In this document: positions 24,784-34,266 of the stretch, in pieces
Numbering within the stretch: the stretch's first letter is position 1
How the letters are laid out: every line of letters begins with the position of its first letter
Source: an uncultured Oscillospiraceae bacterium
Lineage (GTDB): Bacteria > Bacillota > Clostridia > Oscillospirales > Ruminococcaceae
Reading direction: 5' to 3'
DNA length: 37,078 nucleotides
NCBI GenBank assembly: GCA_934446565.1
Contig: CAKSEO010000027.1
Location: 1 to 37,078, forward strand
Notes under the pieces: generated by a model
Told to the model about the DNA's origin: nothing
Seen by the model: only the letters and a program-made list of their open reading frames with translations
Database searches by the model: none
Made by a program: the position numbers and the translations under genes

Positions 24784-26754
24784 TTATGTAACTCTGCCGA
24801 AATAGCGCTCTATCTGCTTGCGGGATATCTGGGTCATGACCGGTCTGCCGTGCGGGCAGTAGCGGATGTCCGGGTTGTTGAAAACCTCCTGCGCCAGCAC
24901 CTGGAGCTCCAGGATGTCGTTATCCTCGTTGCCGCGTATGGAAGCCTTGCAGGCGACGGTATGCAGCATATCGTCAAAAAGCTCGCCCTCGACATTGGTG
25001 TTGCCCTTAGCGACTATTTTCGCGATACACTCCACTATCTCCGTCGGCGGGACCTTGTCCAGCATCTGCGGAAGCCCGGTCACCCGCGCCTTTCCGTCGG
25101 CGAATTCCATGATTATCCCGACGTTCGCGAGCTTGTCTGCGTATTCTGACATTCCGTTGAACTCCTCCGGGGTGAGGTAGACCTCCTCCGGCTGCATGAG
25201 CAGCTGCGCGGAGCTGTTGAAGCCCTTTTTCAGCCGCTCGAAATTAACGCGCTCATGCGCCGCGTGCTTGTCGATGAGTATCATTCCCTCGCTGGATTCG
25301 CACACGATGTAGGTCTTGAAAAGCTCGCCGACTACGCGTATCTGCTCCTTCGGCTGTTCCTCATGGAGTACCGGGGCGGACGGCTCCGGAGCAGGCTCCG
25401 GTTTCTTCTCGAACGACTTTTCCGACAGGAACGCGAATCCCGGCAGCTCGGTCAGCGGAGTTTCCTTCGGCTCCGGCTTCTTCGCCGGGACAAGCTCCGG
25501 CATGTAGGTCTGCTCGGCGGCGGGAAGCGGCTGGGTAAACTGGGTAAACTGCGCTTCCTGGCGGAGCGTGAATCTCGGAGGTTCGCGCTTTTCCTGCGGG
25601 TATATCACCGCGTCCCTGCCGGAGGGTATCGGCATGGTCCTCGGCGGTTCCTCTATGACCTGCGCGGAAGCGGTGCGGAGCGGTTCGGAAGCCCTGGCGC
25701 GCTCCGGCTGCGGGATATTTTCCGTACGGGCGGGAGCGGCGTTCAGCTTTATCTCGCGGCTCTCGTCGTAGCCCATCAGCGCGTTCTTCACCGCGAAGTA
25801 AACCGCGTCGAAAACTATTTTCTCGTTTGTGAACCGCACCTCGGTCTTGGTCGGGTGGATGTTGGCGTCCACCTGGGACGGGTCAGTGTTCACGCACAGC
25901 ACGCAGGACGGGAACTTCCCTACCATTATCGTGTTGCGGAACGCTTCCTCCAGCGCCGCGCAGCACAGCGGGCTTTTCACGCTCCTGCCGTTCACGAAGA
26001 AGTTCTGCATGGAGCGGTTGGCGCGGGTGAACAGCGGCGAGGAAACGTAGCCGGTCACCGCAGTGTTCTGGTAGACGTTCTCCACCGGGATAAGCCCCGC
26101 CGCGAACTGCTTGCCGAATACCGCGTAGACCGCGCTGTAATACTCGCCGTCGCCGCTGGAGAGCATTGTCTGCCTGCCGTCCCTGATGAAGCGGAACGAT
26201 ATCCCCGGGTGGCTAAGCGCGAGCTTTTCCACCACGGAAGCGCAGTAATTCCCCTCGGTGACGTCCTTTTTCAGGAATTTCAGCCGCGCCGGAGTGTTGT
26301 AGAACAGGTCGCGGATGATTATGGTCGTGCCGTCGGCGCAGCCCGCGCGGTCGTACTCCGTCGGCTCGCCCGCCTCTATGCGGTAAATGCTGCCTAACTG
26401 GTCCTCACGCTGCTTTGTGAGCAGCTCCACCCGGCTCACCGCGCAGACGGAAGCGAGCGCCTCACCGCGGAATCCCAGCGTATTGATACTGTCGAGGTCG
26501 TCCTGGGTGTAGACCTTGCTTGTCGCGTGCCGCATGAACGCGGTGGGGATATCCTCGTAGGAAATTCCGCAGCCGTCGTCCGTCACCCGCAGATAGGATA
26601 TGCCGCCGCGCTTTATCTCCACGGTTATCGAGGTCGCCCCAGCGTCGATAGAATTTTCTGCAAGCTCCTTTATCACCGAGGAGGGGCGCTCGATGACCTC
26701 TCCGGCGGCGATAAGCTCGTATACGCTCTTGTCGAGCAGGTTTATCTTTGGCAT
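24784..26754 (-). CDS. mutL: DNA mismatch repair protein MutL (endonuclease type)
   Basis: This 656-residue protein has an N-terminal GHKL ATPase domain (NSIDAGATSI, DDGCGI and TLGFRGEAL within the first 100 residues) and a variable linker (about 330-460, rich in P, E and K). The C-terminal dimerisation domain carries endonuclease motifs. DKHAAHERVNFE near residue 495 fits the DQHA(X)2E(X)4E metal site, and CPHGRPV lies near the end. The nicking activity is typical of bacteria without MutH. It lies 134 bases downstream of mutS. Confidence 0.96.
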   Translation of the reverse strand: MPKINLLDKSVYELIAAGEVIERPSSVIKELAENSIDAGATSITVEIKRGGISYLRVTDDGCGISYEDIPTAFMRHATSKVYTQDDLDSINTLGFRGEALASVCAVSRVELLTKQREDQLGSIYRIEAGEPTEYDRAGCADGTTIIIRDLFYNTPARLKFLKKDVTEGNYCASVVEKLALSHPGISFRFIRDGRQTMLSSGDGEYYSAVYAVFGKQFAAGLIPVENVYQNTAVTGYVSSPLFTRANRSMQNFFVNGRSVKSPLCCAALEEAFRNTIMVGKFPSCVLCVNTDPSQVDANIHPTKTEVRFTNEKIVFDAVYFAVKNALMGYDESREIKLNAAPARTENIPQPERARASEPLRTASAQVIEEPPRTMPIPSGRDAVIYPQEKREPPRFTLRQEAQFTQFTQPLPAAEQTYMPELVPAKKPEPKETPLTELPGFAFLSEKSFEKKPEPAPEPSAPVLHEEQPKEQIRVVGELFKTYIVCESSEGMILIDKHAAHERVNFERLKKGFNSSAQLLMQPEEVYLTPEEFNGMSEYADKLANVGIIMEFADGKARVTGLPQMLDKVPPTEIVECIAKIVAKGNTNVEGELFDDMLHTVACKASIRGNEDNDILELQVLAQEVFNNPDIRYCPHGRPVMTQISRKQIERYFGRVT

Positions 26755-26861
26755 TATTGCTCCGTTCTAAGCCCGTTCCGGGCAATACAAAATCGCTGAA
26801 TCAAATATAAAATCACAGACCCGCTTCCTGATAATTTAAATCCATCGCGAAGCGATACCGA

Positions 26862-26889
26862 AATTACGAATTCCGCATTCCGAATTTTT
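26862..26889 (-). repeat. Short degenerate heptamer repeat between mutS and mutL
   Basis: On the plus strand four consecutive seven-base units can be read: AATTACG, AATTCCG, CATTCCG and AATTTTT (26862-26889). They end against the mutS stop codon. The copy number is low and the pattern imperfect. Its origin and function are unknown. Confidence 0.45.
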
Positions 26890-29480
26890 CACAGCGTGTC
26901 CTTTATGTCCTTGAGGAACATCAGCGCGTCCATCGGGGACATGGTGTTTATATCCGCGGCGCGCAGCTTTGCGATGGCATTCTGCTCGTTTATCGCGGTG
27001 AAACTGAACTGGTGGTCGGCGGTCTTTTCGATGGTTTCGGAGAGTTTCGTTCTGCCGAGCTTTTCGAGCTCCACCAGCTCCTCCTTGGCGCGGTTGATGA
27101 CCTTCTGCGGAAGTCCCGCGAGCTTCGCCACCTCGATGCCGTAGCTGTCGTCAGTGCCGCCCTCGCATATCTTGTGCAGGAACCTCAGCTCGTCGCCGCG
27201 CTTGACCGCCGCAACGCTGAAATTGCGTATCCCGTCGTACTCCTTTTCCATCGAGATAAGCTCGTGATAATGCGTTGCGAACAGCGTTTTGCAGCCTATC
27301 GCCTTTCCGCTGATGTACTCCGCGACTGCTTTCGCTATGGAAATTCCATCGAACGTGGAAGTGCCCCTGCCTATCTCGTCGAGGATAACCAGGCTCTTTT
27401 TAGTCGCGTTCTTTAGTATCTCCGCGACCTCGTTCATCTCGACCATGAACGTTGACTGCCCCGAAGTCAGGTCGTCGGAAGCGCCAACGCGGGTGAATAT
27501 CTTGTCCACGACGCCGATCTTAGCGTACTCCGCCGGGACGAAACAGCCTATCTGCGCCATCAGCACGATTATCGCGGTCTGCCGCATGAACGTGGACTTA
27601 CCCGACATGTTCGGTCCGGTGATTATCATCAGGCGGTTGGAGTTCGTATCGAGATAGGTGTCGTTCGGCGTGAACGGGTGGTCGGTAAGCATTTTCTCGA
27701 TCACCGGGTGTCTGCCGCCGCGTATCTCGATAACGCTGTCGAGGGTCATTTCCGGTTTGACGTAGCCGTTTTCAATGGAAGCCTGCGCGTAGCTGCACAG
27801 CACGTCCACCGCCGCGACAGCCGCAGCCGCAGCCTGCACAGCCTCCAGGCGCGTTCCGATGAAGTCCCGCACCTCGCCGAAAATAGCCTGCTCCAGCGCG
27901 AGTATCTTGTCGTTCGCGCCGAGTATGTCGGATTCTACCTTTTTCAGTTCCTCGGTGATGTATCGCTCGCCGGTGGTGAGGGTCTGCTTGCGTATGTAGT
28001 GCGCCGGGACCTGGTCGAGCTGCCCCTTGGAGACCTCGATGTAGTAGCCGAAAACGCGGTTGTAGCCGACTTTCAGCGTGCGTATTCCGGTGGCTGCGCG
28101 CTCGCGCTCCTCAATTTCGGTGAGGATATCCTTGCCGCCGCCGGTGATTTTACGCAGGCGGTCGATCTCCTCATTGAAGCCGTCCTTGATGACGCCGCCG
28201 TCCTTGAGGGTCAGCGGCGGGTCGTCAACTATCGCGTTTTCGACCAGGGACGAAACGTCGTTCAACTCGTCTATCTCGCTGTTGAGCTTCCGGAACAATG
28301 CGGAATCCACCTTAGAAATGCACTGCTTCAGCCCCGGGAGCCGCGCGCAGGTCTGCCCCAGCGCGTAGATGTCCTTTGGCGACGCGGATTTGTACATAAT
28401 GCGCGTCATGAGCCGCTCGAGGTCGTAGATACCGTTCAGCGCGTCGCAGATGTCGTAGAGCTGCGTGGAGTCCTTTGTCAGCGCCTCCACCGCGTCGTGG
28501 CGCTTTAGTATCTCCGAGGGATTTATCAGCGGCTGCTCAAGCCAGGTTTTCAGCTTTCGCCTGCCCATGGAAGTCACGGTCTTATCCAGCACCCACATCA
28601 GCGAGCCGCGCTTTTCCTTGGTACGCATGGTTTCGGTCAGCTCGAGATTTCTTCTCGTGGTGAGGTTCAGCCCCATGAACTCCCCGTCAGCATGGATGGT
28701 CAGCGACACAAATCGCTTTACGGTGGCTTTCTGCGTTTCCCCGAAGTAGCGGAACATCGCGCAGAGCGCTTTCCGGACTAGCGGCATTTCAGCAACGCCA
28801 AGCTCCGCGCCGCTCTCGAACTGGTCGGTTATTACCGACATGTCCGAGCCGTCAAAGCTGCTGTCGTCCAGCATTTCGCACAGGCAGCGCTTGAGCCTGT
28901 CCCGGACGAACTCGTGGACCTCCTTGTAGTCAAGAAAATCCTGATTTATCAGTATCTCTACCGGGCTGAATCTTGACAGCTCGGAGATGATATCCTGCTC
29001 GATATCCTTGCCGCTCTTGCTGAAAACGTGAACCTCTCCGGTGGAGATATCAGCGAACACCAGCGCTGCGGCTTTCTGCTCCCTGTCAGGGCAGATGCAG
29101 GCGATGTAGTTGTTGGAGTCCTCGCTCAGCATGCTGGACTCAATGACCGTGCCCGCCGTCACCAGGCGGATAACGTCGCGCTCCACCAGCCCCTTGGAGG
29201 CGGCGGGGTCGGTCAGCTGCTCGCAGATAGCCACCTTGTAGCCCTTGTCGATGAGCTTCTTTATGTATATCTCGCAGCTGTGGTAGGGCACGCCGCACAT
29301 CGGCGAACCCGCCCGGGAGGTCAGCGCAAGCTCCAGCTCCCTCGAAACGTTCTCCGCGTCCTCGAAGAACATCTCATAGAAGTCCCCCAGACGGAAGAAC
29401 AGAATATAATCGCTGTACTTCTCCTTGATGTCAAGATACTGTTTCAGCATCGGGGACAGCTTTTCCGATTCCTGCGCCAT
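26889..29480 (-). CDS. mutS: DNA mismatch repair protein MutS
   Basis: This 863-residue protein recognises mismatches and small loops. The N-terminal domain has the mismatch-contact motif FFRLGDFYEMF near residue 29. The C-terminal ATPase has Walker A GPNMSGKST near 620, then Walker B VILDEIGRGTSTFDG, and a dimer-contact TLFATHYHEL. The connector, lever and clamp domains lie between. The ATG at 29480 has GGGAGG upstream. It follows the YlbF-family gene by 33 bases without a promoter, so the likely unit is miaB-ylbF-mutS-mutL-miaA. Confidence 0.97.
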   Translation of the reverse strand: MAQESEKLSPMLKQYLDIKEKYSDYILFFRLGDFYEMFFEDAENVSRELELALTSRAGSPMCGVPYHSCEIYIKKLIDKGYKVAICEQLTDPAASKGLVERDVIRLVTAGTVIESSMLSEDSNNYIACICPDREQKAAALVFADISTGEVHVFSKSGKDIEQDIISELSRFSPVEILINQDFLDYKEVHEFVRDRLKRCLCEMLDDSSFDGSDMSVITDQFESGAELGVAEMPLVRKALCAMFRYFGETQKATVKRFVSLTIHADGEFMGLNLTTRRNLELTETMRTKEKRGSLMWVLDKTVTSMGRRKLKTWLEQPLINPSEILKRHDAVEALTKDSTQLYDICDALNGIYDLERLMTRIMYKSASPKDIYALGQTCARLPGLKQCISKVDSALFRKLNSEIDELNDVSSLVENAIVDDPPLTLKDGGVIKDGFNEEIDRLRKITGGGKDILTEIEERERAATGIRTLKVGYNRVFGYYIEVSKGQLDQVPAHYIRKQTLTTGERYITEELKKVESDILGANDKILALEQAIFGEVRDFIGTRLEAVQAAAAAVAAVDVLCSYAQASIENGYVKPEMTLDSVIEIRGGRHPVIEKMLTDHPFTPNDTYLDTNSNRLMIITGPNMSGKSTFMRQTAIIVLMAQIGCFVPAEYAKIGVVDKIFTRVGASDDLTSGQSTFMVEMNEVAEILKNATKKSLVILDEIGRGTSTFDGISIAKAVAEYISGKAIGCKTLFATHYHELISMEKEYDGIRNFSVAAVKRGDELRFLHKICEGGTDDSYGIEVAKLAGLPQKVINRAKEELVELEKLGRTKLSETIEKTADHQFSFTAINEQNAIAKLRAADINTMSPMDALMFLKDIKDTL

Positions 29481-29513
29481 TTATAGCACCTCCCTGTGAA
29501 TTTCTCCTTAAAA

Positions 29514-29930
29514 TCAGCCGCAGCCGCCGCAGGTAGCGCAGCTGCCTGTGCAGCCGCTGGACTGCGTGGTCGGGCAGGTCATGGGGTCTGCGCCCTGTAA
29601 TGTCAGCGTGAGTACGGTGTTCACCTGGCTCATCAGGTCGTCCATTCCCTGCTTGGATACGGTGAAAAGCGCCATATTCTCGTTGGACATCACCTTTTCG
29701 TAAGCCTCCTGCATGTCTGCGTTCAGCTTCTGGAGCTTTTCCTTGTCCTGCTCCTCCTCGGGCTTGTTGTACTCCATTGCGGCGTTCTGGCGGATAAGGT
29801 TGAATTCGCCGATGAGGTTCTGAAGCTCAACGTCCTCGTCGTTCGCCTTCTTTGCCTTTGCGTACTGAATATAGCGCTCGTCCTCCTGGATAGCCTTGCC
29901 GAGTTCTCTTACTGCCTGTATTGCGTCCAT
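29514..29930 (-). CDS. YlbF/YmcA-family protein with cysteine-rich tail
   Basis: This 138-residue protein has a helical YlbF/YmcA domain (about 1-112: ELGKAIQEDERYIQYAKAK, and EYNKPEEEQDKEKLQKLN further on) and a short C-terminal tail with five cysteines (119, 127, 131, 134, 137). In Bacillus, YlbF, YmcA and YaaT form a complex that binds [4Fe-4S] clusters and assists RNase Y in mRNA maturation. The tail could bind a metal or a cluster, which is inference. The gene follows miaB by 12 bases; in Bacillus ymcA is also next to miaB (ymcB), which supports the family call. Confidence 0.85.
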   Translation of the reverse strand: MDAIQAVRELGKAIQEDERYIQYAKAKKANDEDVELQNLIGEFNLIRQNAAMEYNKPEEEQDKEKLQKLNADMQEAYEKVMSNENMALFTVSKQGMDDLMSQVNTVLTLTLQGADPMTCPTTQSSGCTGSCATCGGCG

Positions 29931-29942
29931 AGTTGTTCTCCT

Positions 29943-31340
29943 TTACACTAGTTCACCGATGAGCGCCCAGTTGAGCGCGTCGGTTATCTTCACATCGACG
30001 AAGCTGCCGATGAGCGACTTGTCCCCGTCGAAGTCAACGATTATATTTTGTATGCTCTTTCCGGTGAGACAGCCGTCCCGGGTCCTGCCCGGTCCCTCGC
30101 ACAGCACCCGCATGGTCCTGCCGACGTAGTTGTGATAGGACGAGCAGCCTATCTCGCCCTGTACCTCCAGCAGCTCGCGGAACCACTTTCCCTTTTCCTC
30201 CTGGGAGATGGGGTCAGGCATTTCCGCCGCCTTTGTGCCCTTGCGGGGGCTGTAGATGAACGTGAACAGCGAATCGTACTTCACCTCGCGGATAAGGCTG
30301 AGAGTCTCCTGGAAGTCCTCGTAGGTCTCGCCGGGGAATCCCACGATGATGTCGGAGGTCAGCGCAACGTCCGGGATATGCTCCTTGGCGTAGTTGATGA
30401 GCTCCAGATAGTGCTCCCGGGTGTAGCTGCGGTTCATCAGCTTCAGGATACGGCTGCTTCCGGACTGCACCGGAAGATGGAAGTGCCGCGTGACTTTTTC
30501 GCACTCGGCGATGGTGTCGATGAGCTCATGCGTGGCGTCCTTGGGGTGGCTTGACATGTAGCTTATCTTGAATTCCCCGGGGATAGCGTTGATACGCCGC
30601 AGTAGCTCAGGGAAGTCAACGTCCGTGCCCCTGCCGTAGCTGTTTACGTTCTGTCCCAGCAGCAGAAGTTCCTTGTAGCCGTCGGCGACCAGCTGCTCCG
30701 CTTCGCGGACTATCTCCTCCGGGTCGCGGGAGCGCTCACGTCCGCGGACATAAGGCACTATGCAGTAGGTGCAGAAATTGTTGCAGCCGTACATTATCGG
30801 GATGCTCGCCTTTAATTTGCTCTCGCGGCGCAGCGGGATACCCTCGGCGATAACGCCGTCCATCTGCGGGATGGAGATCTGCCGTTTGTGCGTAGTCAGC
30901 GCTTCGTATATGAGCTGCGGCAGGGTGTGCAGAACGTGCGTTCCGAACACCATGTCAACATACGGAAAGCTTTTTTTTATGCGCTCCGTGATGTGCTCCT
31001 GCTGAACCATGCATCCGCACACTCCGATGAGCATGTCCGGTTTCTGCTTTTTATTGTGCTTGAGCGCGCCGAGATTTCCGAACACCCTGTCCTCCGCGTT
31101 TTCGCGCACCGCGCAGGTGTTGAACAGCACAAGGTCGGCTCCGTCCGCAGAATCCGAGAAGCCGTAGCCCATCATCGCGAGCATTCCCTTTATCTTCTCG
31201 CCGTCGCTGACGTTCTGCTGGCAGCCGAAGCTGTGTACGTGCGCTATCGGAGGTTCCTCCCGCGCGGCGTTCAGCTCCCGCACCTTTTCGGCGTATTCTT
31301 TCTGCGCCGCAGTCTCTGCGGCAGTTACTTTTGTCGTCAT
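29943..31340 (-). CDS. miaB: tRNA-2-methylthio-N6-dimethylallyladenosine synthase (MiaB)
   Basis: This 465-residue radical-SAM enzyme adds a methylthio group to i6A37 of tRNA. The N-terminal UPF0004 domain has cysteines C40, C76 and C110 for the auxiliary cluster. The radical-SAM motif CNNFCTYC supplies C186, C190 and C193. A TRAM domain lies at the C-terminus (from about 395). The first 30 residues are a charged extension typical of Gram-positive MiaB. The ATG has AAAGGA eight bases upstream, and its own promoter lies just before. MiaA, encoded further along, makes its substrate. Confidence 0.96.
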   Translation of the reverse strand: MTTKVTAAETAAQKEYAEKVRELNAAREEPPIAHVHSFGCQQNVSDGEKIKGMLAMMGYGFSDSADGADLVLFNTCAVRENAEDRVFGNLGALKHNKKQKPDMLIGVCGCMVQQEHITERIKKSFPYVDMVFGTHVLHTLPQLIYEALTTHKRQISIPQMDGVIAEGIPLRRESKLKASIPIMYGCNNFCTYCIVPYVRGRERSRDPEEIVREAEQLVADGYKELLLLGQNVNSYGRGTDVDFPELLRRINAIPGEFKISYMSSHPKDATHELIDTIAECEKVTRHFHLPVQSGSSRILKLMNRSYTREHYLELINYAKEHIPDVALTSDIIVGFPGETYEDFQETLSLIREVKYDSLFTFIYSPRKGTKAAEMPDPISQEEKGKWFRELLEVQGEIGCSSYHNYVGRTMRVLCEGPGRTRDGCLTGKSIQNIIVDFDGDKSLIGSFVDVKITDALNWALIGELV

Positions 31341-31375
31341 GTTTCAGTTCCTTTATATTATCATCGTAAGGTTTT

Positions 31376-31404
31376 ATTTTAACACGAATCGTTTAAAAAA
31401 TCAA
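31376..31404 (-). promoter_or_regulatory. Promoter for miaB
   Basis: Minus-strand TTGATT (31404-31399) and TAAAAT (31381-31376) are separated by 17 bases, with a TGT extension before the -10. It begins right after the comF stop codon. The transcript would start about 30 bases before the miaB ATG. Confidence 0.8.
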
Positions 31405-31405
31405 G

Positions 31406-32062
31406 TCAGCCGTTTCTGACAGTTTTTGCAAACACCGCCGCCGTGACCGAAACCGCGCCGGCTCTGCGCAGCTTGTCCGAAATGCTGTTTATAGTCGCGC
31501 CGGTGGTGCACACGTCGTCGATGAGCAGTATACGCTTTCCGGCGGCGCCCTCCGGGTCGGAGACGCGATAGGCGCGCTCAGCGTTCTTGATGCGTTCCTC
31601 CGCATTCAGGCGCTTCTGTTCGATCTTGTCGTCGGTGACATACAGCAGGTCGCGGTACGGCTTTCGGGATATTTCCGCGCACAGTTTTGCTATCATCCTG
31701 CTATGGGCGTAGCCGAGCTCCCGGACGCGCTTTCTTCCGGACGGAACGGAGGTTATCAGGTCCGCGGCGCTTATCAGCTCCTGGGCATGCTCCGCGATGA
31801 GCACGGCGAACGCGTCTATCGAATAGCGGTACCAGCCGTCTTTCATTCGCAGCACTGCGCTCCTGGCTCTGCCGGTATACTCGCAGACCGCCGAGAAGCC
31901 GTCCACGCCCACCGGGACATCCTCCGCGTAGTCAATGAATCTCAGCCGCCCGAAACAGCCGGGACACCAAAGCTCCTTTATCCCGACAACGCTGTCGCAG
32001 AACGGACACCGATTCGGAAAAATCATCGCCGCCGCTCTCCTGCGGAGTTCCCACGCTCTCAT
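31406..32062 (-). CDS. comF: ComF-family amidophosphoribosyltransferase-like protein
   Basis: This 218-residue protein has an N-terminal zinc finger (C19, C22, C33, C36) and a PRTase domain with the PRPP loop LLIDDVCTTGAT at about 178-189. ComF is needed for DNA uptake in naturally competent bacteria, where it works with the ComFA helicase. No comFA lies beside it here, and ComF homologues are also common in non-competent species. The ATG overlaps the recD2 stop by four bases (ATGA). The preceding recD2 helicase suggests a DNA-processing context. Confidence 0.92.
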   Translation of the reverse strand: MRAWELRRRAAAMIFPNRCPFCDSVVGIKELWCPGCFGRLRFIDYAEDVPVGVDGFSAVCEYTGRARSAVLRMKDGWYRYSIDAFAVLIAEHAQELISAADLITSVPSGRKRVRELGYAHSRMIAKLCAEISRKPYRDLLYVTDDKIEQKRLNAEERIKNAERAYRVSDPEGAAGKRILLIDDVCTTGATINSISDKLRRAGAVSVTAAVFAKTVRNG

Positions 32063-34260
32063 ACGAACATATCCTCGAGCATGGGTTTCAGGCAGGAATA
32101 CCGCATCATCCGGCGGTCGTTCGCGACCATGCTCTGCACCTTGCGGACGGTGCCGATGATTATCAGCGTGCTCTTGGCGCGGGTGACTGCGGTGTAGAGC
32201 AGATTGCGGTAGGTCAGCTTGTCCATGCCGTTCGGCAGCGGGATTATCACCGCCGGGTACTCGCTGCCCTGGCTCTTATGTATCGTCACGGCGTAGGCGT
32301 GCTCGATCTTCTTCATCATCTCCGCGTCGTAGGTCGCTTTTCGCCCGTCGAAATCTATCTCCAGACGGTTGTTCACCTTATCGGCGGTGCGTATCAGCCC
32401 GATATCCCCGTTGAAAATGCCGTGGGATAACTCCGCGCCCCTGCGCCACTCCACGTCGTAGTCGTTGCGGGTCTGCATTATCTTGTCGCCGGTGCGGAAC
32501 AGCGTGTTGCCGAATTTAACCTCGGAACGCCCCTTGCCCGGCGGATTCAGCGCGAGCTGGAGCTCCTTGTTGAGGTTCTGCGTGCCGACCACGCCTATCC
32601 TGGACGGGCACAGCACCTGGATGTCCTCCAGCGGGGAGTAGCCGTAGCTTGCCGGGAGCCTGCGCCTGCACAGGTCCACCACCAGGCGCAGCGTGTCCTC
32701 CTCGTTCGCCGATTCCATGAAGAAGAAGTCGTTACGGCGGTCGTTCAGTATCGGCATTTCGCCATCTACTATGCGGTGGGCGTTCGTGACGATAAGGCTC
32801 TGCGCCGCCTGGCGGAATATCTCCTTCAGCTCCACTGCCGGGACCCTGCCGCTGGAAATAAGGTCGCGCAGGATATTTCCCGCGCCAACGGACGGAAGCT
32901 GATTGCTGTCCCCGACCATGATGAGCCGCGTCCGCGTGCGGACCGCCCTTAACAGCGAATCCATCAGCAGCGTGTCCACCATCGACATCTCGTCGATTAT
33001 CAGCACGTCGCAGGTCAGCGGATTATCCTCGCGGCGCTTGAACGCGTGGCTTTTCGAGCCGAAATCCACCTCCAGCAGACGGTGTATCGTCTGCGCGGGC
33101 GCTCCGGTGAGGTCCGCCATGCGCTTTGCCGCGCGCCCGGTGGGAGCGGCGAGTTTCATTTTCAGACCGCGCTTTCTGCACAGGGAGATGACTGCGTTGA
33201 GCGTAGTCGTCTTACCTGTACCGGGACCTCCGGTCAGTATGAAAACATGGTTGTTCATGCAGCCGTTTATCGCCTCACGCTGAAGTTCCTCGTACCTTAT
33301 GCCCTGCTCAAGCTCTATCCCGGCTATCTCCTGGGAGAAATCCACGTCGCCGCCGTCGCTTCGCTTTATCATCTCGGCGAGCTTTTCGGCGATGCTACAT
33401 TCCGCGCGGTAGTACTCCGTCAGGAAAACGAACTTGTCGTCGTACTTGTCGCAGCGGATTATCTCGCCACGCTCCTCCGCCATCAGCAGACCGTTCCAGA
33501 ACTGCTTCTCGTTGACGTTCAGCTCGAAAGTCACCCGGTCGGAAAGGTCGTTTTCGGTGATGCAGGTGTGGCCGTTGTTGGCGTTCTCACGCAGACACCA
33601 GAGTATCCCGGCAAGTATCCGCTCCTCGCTGTCCATCGGGAAATCCATGTCCCGCGCAACGCGGTCAGCCTCCCGGAACGGCAGCTCTATCCCCGTCCCG
33701 CAGAGGCACCAGGGATTATCCTCCACTGCCTGGACGGTATTGAGCTCGAATTTCTTCCAGGCGAGCGCGACCACCGCCGGCGTCAGCCCGTACCTCGCGA
33801 AATAGGTCACTGCCTTGCGCAGCCCGGCTATCCTGCGGAAATCCTCGCCTATTTTCTTCGCGCTCTCGGGGCTTATCCCCTTTATTGAGGAAAGCTGCCC
33901 GGGGTCGTTCTCTATCATCTCCAGCGTCTTGCTGCCGAATGCGGTGACGATGCGCTTCGCCATCGCCGGACCTATCCCGGAGATAACTCCCGAGCCCAGG
34001 AACTTGCGCACAGCGCTTTCCGTATTGGGCAGGCTGCGCTCGCAGACCTCCGCCTTGAACTGCCTGCCGTACTTCGGGGAGTTGATGTACTCCCCCAACA
34101 GGGTAAGGCTCTCGCCCTCCCGGACGTCGCCGAGATTCCCGACGACGGTCACAAGCTCGCCCTCGCAGTCGAGGTCGATGACGATGTAGCCGTTGTCCTC
34201 GTTATAGAATACCACGTCCTCCACCGTTCCGGTAAGAGTTACTGCCGATTCCTTATCCAA
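32059..34260 (-). CDS. recD2: RecD2-type ATP-dependent DNA helicase
   Basis: This 733-residue SF1B helicase has the RecD2 layout: an N-terminal OB-like domain (about 1-80, LTGTVEDVVFYNEDNGYIVI), helix-hairpin-helix repeats (about 90-190, ISGIGPAMAKRIV and IKGISPESAKKI), and two RecA domains. Walker A GGPGTGKTT lies near residue 343 and DEMSMVD near 425. The C-terminal AVTIHKSQGSEYPAV and YTAVTRAK motifs are also present. It is not part of a RecBCD complex and is associated with repair. The start is a TTG at 34260 with GGTGA six bases upstream; no ATG lies nearby in frame. Confidence 0.94.
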   Translation of the reverse strand: MDKESAVTLTGTVEDVVFYNEDNGYIVIDLDCEGELVTVVGNLGDVREGESLTLLGEYINSPKYGRQFKAEVCERSLPNTESAVRKFLGSGVISGIGPAMAKRIVTAFGSKTLEMIENDPGQLSSIKGISPESAKKIGEDFRRIAGLRKAVTYFARYGLTPAVVALAWKKFELNTVQAVEDNPWCLCGTGIELPFREADRVARDMDFPMDSEERILAGILWCLRENANNGHTCITENDLSDRVTFELNVNEKQFWNGLLMAEERGEIIRCDKYDDKFVFLTEYYRAECSIAEKLAEMIKRSDGGDVDFSQEIAGIELEQGIRYEELQREAINGCMNNHVFILTGGPGTGKTTTLNAVISLCRKRGLKMKLAAPTGRAAKRMADLTGAPAQTIHRLLEVDFGSKSHAFKRREDNPLTCDVLIIDEMSMVDTLLMDSLLRAVRTRTRLIMVGDSNQLPSVGAGNILRDLISSGRVPAVELKEIFRQAAQSLIVTNAHRIVDGEMPILNDRRNDFFFMESANEEDTLRLVVDLCRRRLPASYGYSPLEDIQVLCPSRIGVVGTQNLNKELQLALNPPGKGRSEVKFGNTLFRTGDKIMQTRNDYDVEWRRGAELSHGIFNGDIGLIRTADKVNNRLEIDFDGRKATYDAEMMKKIEHAYAVTIHKSQGSEYPAVIIPLPNGMDKLTYRNLLYTAVTRAKSTLIIIGTVRKVQSMVANDRRMMRYSCLKPMLEDMFV

Positions 34261-34266
34261 ATCCGA

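Noticed and set aside
25255..26397. Arg-rich plus-strand frame opposite mutL
   Set aside because: Composition is typical of antisense reading of a GC-rich gene; mutL is complete on the minus strand.
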